Of a stretch of 64,000 bases of DNA, positions 58,379 to 64,000 are shown piece after piece. The notes beneath the pieces were generated by a model, which saw only the letters and a program-made list of their open reading frames with translations, searched no databases and was not told the origin of the DNA. Origin of the DNA: Pipra filicauda (taxonomy: Eukaryota > Chordata > Aves > Passeriformes > Pipridae); the NCBI RefSeq assembly GCF_003945595.2, contig NW_024104451.1:318941-382940 (forward strand), in the 5' to 3' direction. Every line of letters starts with the position of its first letter. The first letter of the stretch is position 1. Both the position numbers and the translations under genes were made by a program.

Positions 58379-61148
58379 CCCTGCTTTCCTTCTGAAGGAC
58401 TTTTGCAGACCATGTGTCCTGCAGCAAACTGAAACCTGATGGTGGGGGGTTTTTTGTGTTGCATTTTGCAAGTCATTGAGGAGTTTTCAGTTTGTCCCCA
58501 GTTTGGGTGTCCATAGTGTCCAGGCACTTGGTTGCCAAAGGCTGGATTCTCACCAGTTCTGTGGGGACACAAATGCTATTGCTGTAAATTTGTACGGAAG
58601 TGAGACTGGTGAAGTATTTTCTTAGCAGAGTTGAGCCAGAGCCGGGTAGGAAAGGTTGTTCAAGTCTGTGAACCTCTTGCCCTCTGTCTCCACCAAGGCT
58701 GCTTTGGGGCAGCCTGAGGTGTGGATCTGGCCGCCCACGCTGTGGCCCTTCCCAGCGCCTGTAGCCCAGGCTCCTGGATGCTATTCTTGGCTCCTGCTCA
58801 GCCCTGTGACTTGTTCAAGCTCCTTTGACACCTTGTCGATTCTTTTGCGTATCTGCGAGATACTTCAGAGGATGGAAATTTCCAAGTTCCAGTTTCCCTG
58901 CAGCAGCTGGGCCACACATGTATTTTAGGACTCAGGTGTGGGAGTAGGCACTGCAGTGCTGGGCACTGTGGGCACCTCTGGAGACTGGGCTCAGGGTGGC
59001 TTTGGGACTCAGACCGGCTGAAGTGAGGGTGCAGGGAGCACTGGGTGCAGGATAGTGACACTGCACTGATGTGTGTAAAACATACATTATGTATACATCC
59101 TGAATAGAAATCAGGCAGGGAAAGCAGCCTGGGCAGGGCTAATCGCTGCTGAAAGACAACCAGGCTCCCTGGTGTTCCTGTCCTAGTGGAACCAACCTTG
59201 TCCTGTGGGTCTGTGCCCCTGACTTGGCTCCTTAGTGGGATGTGTAATCCCAGGATGTGCTGTGTTGTGCGTGCTTTTGTTATTCGGTACCATGTGGGGA
59301 CACTCTGGGGTTTTTTAGGGTCCTGATTCTGCTTCAGTCTGTCACCAGTGGGGATAGGGCTCATGGCTGTGTAGCCACAGGGGTGCTGTTGGTCCCCTCT
59401 CACCAACAAATGCTCCTTGTGGCTGAGAGAGGGTCAAATGGGGAGAAACCAGAGGGAAGCCTGCATTGGTGTCTTTAGGTGTTCAGAAAGCATGAGCCAG
59501 GCATCCCAAAAGTGGGGAACTGGGTTAAACTCAACAAATATTCAAATAACAGCCCCTCCAATGCTTGGTTTGAGGTAGGTGCCAAGGACGGAGCTGAGCT
59601 GATGTTGACAGGGACACGTGGTCCAAATAGGGTGTTTTGGGAAAAGACTGTTTTGGGCATAGATCAGCTGTGCCATGCCATAGCCCCTGACCCTTCAAAT
59701 CCTCCCTCCTCCTGCTTGGACTGGGGAGGGCATTAGGAGCACACGTGGCCATGGTGTCCCCATGTGACTAGGGTGCCAGCAGGTGCCTCTGATGGCAGGA
59801 GGTTATGAGGAATGATGAACCCTCACCTGGATTTAAACCCTTGAGGATTAATGACATGTTTTCCCCTATGCCTGTCCTTCCATGCCCTCTCAGGGGGCTG
59901 CCAGGCCAAAAGAGGCAGCTGGATGCGGGATGAGGCCGGTCCCAAATACCAACATCCAGTGCTGGGATGTGCCCAGTGCTATGTGCCCAGTTCGGATGAT
60001 ATTTTTCAATTGATTTTCCCACCTTTCCAGTGCCGGAATTGGCTTTGCCAGCCCTCCCCTTCCCCCACCTCAGCTCAATTTCTACCAAATAATCAGAAAC
60101 ATGTTGATGCTTGAAATCAGAGGCTCTATCTGGGATGGAAGAAATGTTGAATCAGCTTGTAGCTTGAACTGCTCTGTGCAGCAGCCACCACCCTGCCTTC
60201 CTCCAGGTTCCCGAATGCCTCCAAAAGAATACTTGGCAGCCAGCTTTGCCAAGGTGGTGGTGGGAGGGATGAGACCGGTGCCCCTCCACCCCCACAGCAT
60301 CCTTCACTGGGATCCAAGGACTTATTGGAATGCTGAACTAAAACCTAGGCCCAGCTTAGCCGTGACCTCTTCCAGGACTTGAGCTGTGTCCCACTGTAGT
60401 CCAAGGGAGCTGGCTCCGTTTCCCTGCCTGAGTCACCAAATCGTGCTCCAGGCGGCAGTGGAGGATGCAGATGGTCCCCTCCTATACTGGGTAGGATCAC
60501 AAGGATATGAGGAAACCGTGTCATGGGGTCAGCAGGAGCAAGGAGGGACTCTCCAACAGCACTGTCTTTGCAGGAACTTGGCTCAGTGCTTGCTTAGGGG
60601 GCATCTCTCTGGCAGGGGGGGCGCGAGTCTGGAGTCCTCAAACTGCTCCCTGTGCCAGGAGGCACTTTGGTGTGGTTTTTTTGTTGGGTGAAGAGGTGCA
60701 GGATCAGGCTCAGGCCACGAGCCACATCTCCATGGGATAACTCAGGCATTAGCTGGGTCCTTGCTGAGCCCACTGGCACGACAGCAGTTTTGGGGGCTCT
60801 TCTGGGGGTGGTCCTGTGGCTGATATCTTTATGCTGGCCCGAATCCTGCACTGAAACGCAGATGAAGATCTCTTGGGCTCTGTCTCTCCCTCTGATGTGC
60901 TACCTGAGTTAGCCTGTGCCACCCTGAGAGGGGTTAATTTGTTTCTCCTTAGATAAGTGAGGGAGCTTGTCCATGGGGTGACCTTCCCCTGCTCCCAGCA
61001 GAATGTGCCATCCTTGGCCACTGACAGGCTTCTGCCAAGAGGGTGGAGCCAGGCTCTGCTCAGCAGTGCCCAGGGACAGACCCAGGGGCCATGGGCACGA
61101 ACTGACACACAGGAGGGGCCCTCTGAGCATCAGGACACACTTTTCCAC

Positions 61149-61328
61149 TGTGAGGGTGGCTGAGCACTGGTGCAGGTGCTCAGGGAGGTGGTGGAGTCTT
61201 CAACTGTGGAGAGACTCGAAAGCCGCCTGGGCACATCCTGGGCAGCTGGCTCTGGGTGGCCCTGAGGGAGCAGGGACTGGGCAGGGTGACCTCCAGAAGT
61301 GCCTCCAACCTCACTCAGCCTGTGATCC
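61149..61328 (+). mobile_element. CR1 LINE 3' end, plus strand, distinct variant
   Basis: It contains 'gagggtggctgagcactggt', 'tcagggaggtggtggagtct', 'gagagactcgaaagccgcct', 'tgggtggccctgagggagca', and 'gggtgacctccagaagtgcc' followed by 'tccaacctcactcagcctgtg'. The 'gacctccagaagtgcctcc' wording marks a different CR1 lineage from the other plus-strand copies here. Confidence 0.85.
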
Positions 61329-61510
61329 AGTCCCCTGAGCACAGCCTAGTGGCCTGGGCAGTGTGCATGGGGTTCAGCACAGTGCAGTGGGGTCCTCGAT
61401 GGGCTTAGAACAAGCACTGATGCCACAGGGCCCAAGTGCCAGCAGGACCCTCTTTGAAACCTGTTGCTGTTCAGGTCTCCCCAATCCATTTGCACCCTGT
61501 GGGTCTCACT
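61329..61510. other. Short unique spacer between two CR1 fragments
   Basis: Nothing recognised in this 180-base interval. Confidence 0.4.
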
Positions 61511-61680
61511 AGTCATGGAACCACTGAGGTTAGAAAGGAGCTTTTAAAATCATTGAGCCAGTACTGCAAAGACCACCACTAAACCATGTTCCCAAATGCC
61601 TAATGTGTCTTTTAAATCCCTTCAGGGATGGTGACTCCTGGTGTGCCAGTGACTGACCACCCTTTCCGTGAAGATTTTGA
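61511..61680 (-). mobile_element. CR1 LINE 3' fragment, minus strand, older type
   Basis: The inverted end reads 'agtcatggaaccactgaggt', 'tagaaaggagcttttaaaat', 'accactaaaccatgttccca', 'ccttcagggatggtgactcc' and 'tgaccaccctttccgtgaag'. Diverged relative to its sister copies at 2,030 and 26,336. Confidence 0.85.
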
Positions 61681-63548
61681 AGCCAAGAAGGGCATTTCTG
61701 TAGGCACTTCCGCAGTTAGTTGGTAGTGGATGCAGTGGGTCCCTCCCACTCTGACACCACAGGGCCTGAGCCATCATTGCTTCTTGCCAGGGATGGAGGG
61801 AAAATCCTTCCTGCCCTTGTTTTCCTTAGGCTGCCTGATGGAACCAGCTCAGGGTTGCTGTTCAGTTGTGGATGCTCAGAGATGGGTGATGTCAGCCCTG
61901 AACAGTGGAGAGCAGCCAAGAACTGATAGCCCCCAGCCCCAAACCCCTATGGCTTCACCCTCATGGAGAGGGGGTAAGGGGGAGATTCAGGGCTGGAAAT
62001 GCCACTGAGGACACTTAGGCTGCCGACGCTGGGAGTCCCTTACAGGGGCATTCGTGAGTGCTGCTCCCATGGGAGCTGCAGAGGCCAGGGAAGCTGCAAG
62101 CCCCACTGGTCCCTGGCCTGCCGAACTCATGGGGATTGTACTGCCAAGGTCGGGGTATCCGGTTAGGGTGCAAACAGACCAGGCAATGATTTCAGAGGAG
62201 GGGAGCTTGCTGGGAATTATGGGATTACTGATTCTTCCTTGCTGCAGATTTCTGTGTTTCAGAGTGAGATCCCCCTGGGCTGTCCCAGTTCAGTGGCTCA
62301 GGAGTCCCTGTGCAAGGTGACCAGCCCTGAGGAGGGCTCATGGGGAGGTCCCTCGAGGCTCTGACCTAGTCCCTGCCCATCTGGTTCCCCCGGGGCAGAT
62401 GTTCTTGGGTGAGGGGACAGTCCTTGAGCATCCCAACCCATGGGTACTGCTTGGAGAGCTCATACTGATGAGCAGCTGGGCAGTTGGGGCTGAACGGCGG
62501 TTTCTCCCTCTGCATCCGGCACTGTCACCCGCACGGGTGGGGTGACTGTATCCTGACAGCCGGAGCCTGCCGGGAGCCCCTCCCAGCAAGTCCCCAGACT
62601 TTGTCTGGCTTGTGCTTCTTCCCCTGTGGTTCTTGATGGCTTGGTGTGCCTGGGAGTTTCCATCAGTATGTGTCCAAACTACACTGTGGTGGGTCCTACC
62701 TGGACACTGCTGCTCCCAGCAGGCTACCCACACCTGGTCAACATAACCCAGCCCCTGCCAGCCCCCATGGGCTACCTGGGTCCGGGGTGTTGGGCAGCAC
62801 CTGCTGTCTGGCCAGTGTCCCTGTGGGTGTTCCTGCCTGTGCTCTGGCTGTCCCCGCTGCCTGCTGATGGCAGGATCATTCCCTCTGCACAGCAGGGTCA
62901 GTGCTGGGCTTCCTGGACCTCCTGTGCTGCTGTGTTGCAGGGTATGAGCACCCCTGCAGTGCGTGGTCCCAGTGCTTGCTCTGTGGTGTTGTCCCTTCCA
63001 GGGGACAAAGGAGGGATGAGGAGCTTCGTGCCCAGGAGACAGGGATGTGCTGGGTGTCACACTTGGCACTTCCCCCTGGACAGGGCTGATGAAAGAGCTT
63101 TTGTTGAGCCCCCGCTTCTGGGACATCTCAGAGCAGACTGGTGCTAACACGGTGCTTGGGGACGTGGTTTGGAGGGTCACAGTGTTTGCTGCCACAAGAC
63201 CCATGGAAGGGATGAGTGGGATGCAGGACTGTGCCAGGTTAACTTGGGGCGAAGATGTACAGTGGATCCAGTTCCCATGGAGGAGCTGAGCTCTCCTTCC
63301 CTGCCAGGGCATACACGGGGAAGGATCCTTGCAGGAGCGCAATCTGGTGCCTGGCCTGGGATGAGTCAGGTGTTTGCAGGCAAGGGAGGTGATGGGGCTG
63401 GTGCCAGCATCCCAGTGGGACCCTCCCACCATGCCAAGGGCACTGGTGCAGGCCCAGAATGCCTGGGAGTGGGGAGCCTGGCAGAGGGCTGGGAAGGCAG
63501 CCCAGCTCCCAGCCCAGCTGCGGCTGCAGTGCACATCCATCCGTCACT
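61681..63548. other. GC-rich DNA upstream of the TATA promoter
   Basis: No transposon is recognised. An acceptor ('attcttccttgctgcag', ending 62,247) and a donor (AAG|GTGACC, after 62,316) enclose a 69-base segment open in frame 1, which I treat as weak. A minus-strand frame of 400 codons (62,338-63,540) has no recognisable domain. Confidence 0.35.
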
Positions 63549-63621
63549 GCGGGGGAGGGGGGGGGCGGGAAGAGGCGGCTCTGTATAAAGCACTGCCTCG
63601 GATGCAGCACAGCCCAGCAGG
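63549..63621 (+). promoter_or_regulatory. TATA-box promoter with adjacent G-rich/GC box
   Basis: A run 'gcgggggagggggggggcgg' (about 63,549-63,568) with a GC-box core lies about 15 bases before TATAAAG at 63,584-63,590. The expected start site, about 30 bases downstream, falls near 63,610-63,616 ('gcacagccc'), just before the ATG at 63,622. Spacing and order fit a tissue-restricted RNA polymerase II promoter on plus. The G run could also form a quadruplex. Confidence 0.55.
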
Positions 63622-63658
63622 ATGAGCCATGCTGGAGCCATGGGGAGCTTGCACCAAG
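63622..63658 (+). CDS. Candidate alternative first coding exon (partial CDS)
   Basis: From the ATG at 63,622 the frame reads MSHAGAMGSLHQ and leaves one base (phase 1) at a strong donor, CAAG|GTAGGG (GT at 63,659). A second in-frame ATG at 63,640 has a near-ideal Kozak context (GAGCCATGG) and may be the real start, giving MGSLHQ. The exon sits about 30 bases below a TATA-driven start site. It would be spliced to exons beyond the window. If it belongs to the same gene as the CpG-island first exon at 32.8 kb, that gene has two promoters about 31 kb apart. I do not recognise the N-terminus. Confidence 0.42.
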
Positions 63659-63787
63659 GTAGGGCCCCACCACGGACACGGCCACTGCACAATGCTCGGC
63701 ACTGCTGCTGATGCTCTGGGCTTTAGCCAGCAGTGGGTGCCCTGGGGAGAGCTGGGTGGGGTGCGAGTCGTGGAGCCTGGGAGGGGA

Positions 63788-63840
63788 GATGATTGGACTT
63801 GCTCTAAGCGGTCTTTTCCAAACTTAGTGGTTCTATGACA
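63788..63840 (+). mobile_element. Short CR1 3' remnant, plus strand
   Basis: 'gatgattggacttgctctaa' followed by 'gcggtcttttccaaacttag' and 'tggttctatgac' corresponds to the CR1 terminus 'atgatctt...aggtcttttccaacctaaatgattctatgat'. Only about 50 bases remain. Confidence 0.6.
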
Positions 63841-64000
63841 GGGCATTTTACAGCTGGGAAACCACTCAGGGCACTGCAGATCTCTGCCTCTGCCAGTCAC
63901 CGGTGAGGATAAGTGGGGTTCGTTCTTCAGGAGCTGGGGATACTCTCTGTTTCTGATCCCCCTGCTTCACCATAAACAGCTCATGTGATTCTCTGGCCCT

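Larger units (their letters stand above)
57536..61148. other. About 3.6 kb of probable intron DNA
   Basis: It holds a GC-stem hairpin at 57,665-57,688 and a 26-base leftover of a CR1 tail at 58,353-58,378. I see no supported exon. Confidence 0.4.

Noticed and set aside
62338..63540. 400-codon minus-strand open frame
   Set aside because: Unusually long, but I see no domain, signal peptide or repeated motif, and it lies antisense to a better-supported promoter. The plus strand here is poor in TCA, CTA and TTA, which removes minus-strand stops. A protein search or a conservation test of the frame would settle it.
1..64000. Prokaryotic features such as operons, phage, CRISPR or toxin systems
   Set aside because: Nothing of the kind is present. 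The repeat content and splice signals place the DNA in a vertebrate genome.

Overview
This window looks like vertebrate nuclear DNA from a bird, most likely a songbird or close relative. The main reason is some two dozen fragments of CR1 non-LTR retrotransposons, on both strands. Most are 5'-truncated and end in the avian CR1 tail (a conserved 'TTCCAACC...ATTCTATGATTCTATG' type terminus, read on either strand). There is no bacterial gene organisation, no operon, no rRNA or tRNA gene and no CRISPR array. No protein-coding gene can be read through the window. Open frames here are short, or are long only because the DNA is GC-rich and poor in stop codons. The species assignment and the repeat subfamily names are from memory of avian repeats, not from a search.

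Layout. 1-30 kb is gene-poor DNA with scattered CR1 copies. The most structured part is 6.2-8.6 kb, where an old minus-strand CR1 (endonuclease and linker remnants, reverse transcriptase deleted) is split by an 851-bp LTR-like element that keeps a CCAAT-CRE-TATA promoter layout. A second, older plus-strand CR1/L3-like element with reverse-transcriptase remnants lies at 15.9-17.2 kb. An unclassified 67-bp sequence occurs twice, near 11.8 and 18.8 kb. Exon-like segments with usable splice signals lie at 10.2 and 10.9 kb. A TATA box followed by a splice donor lies at 30.8-30.9 kb, and a MIR-like SINE at 31.1-31.3 kb.

31.9-33.2 kb is the clearest regulatory region. A degenerate 'gcatcc...cagt' minisatellite leads into a CpG island with GC boxes, a G-rich 'gggcagggc' tandem array and a good plus-strand splice donor at 32,841. 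I read this as the promoter and non-coding first exon of a gene on the plus strand. From there to the end, the plus strand looks G+T rich by eye, as expected of a transcribed intron. Candidate internal or alternative exons lie at 41,199-41,248 and 45,176-45,266. At 63,549-63,658 a G-rich box, a TATA box, two in-frame ATGs (the second in a strong Kozak context) and a strong donor form a good candidate alternative coding first exon. The gene would continue beyond the window, and I cannot name it.

33-64 kb is otherwise probable intron or intergenic DNA with CR1 fragments, including a 1-kb copy at 50.06-51.07 kb with decayed reverse transcriptase. It also holds short tandem duplications and a few unexplained non-coding blocks. 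All exon and promoter calls are inferences from signals. None is confirmed by homology or transcripts.
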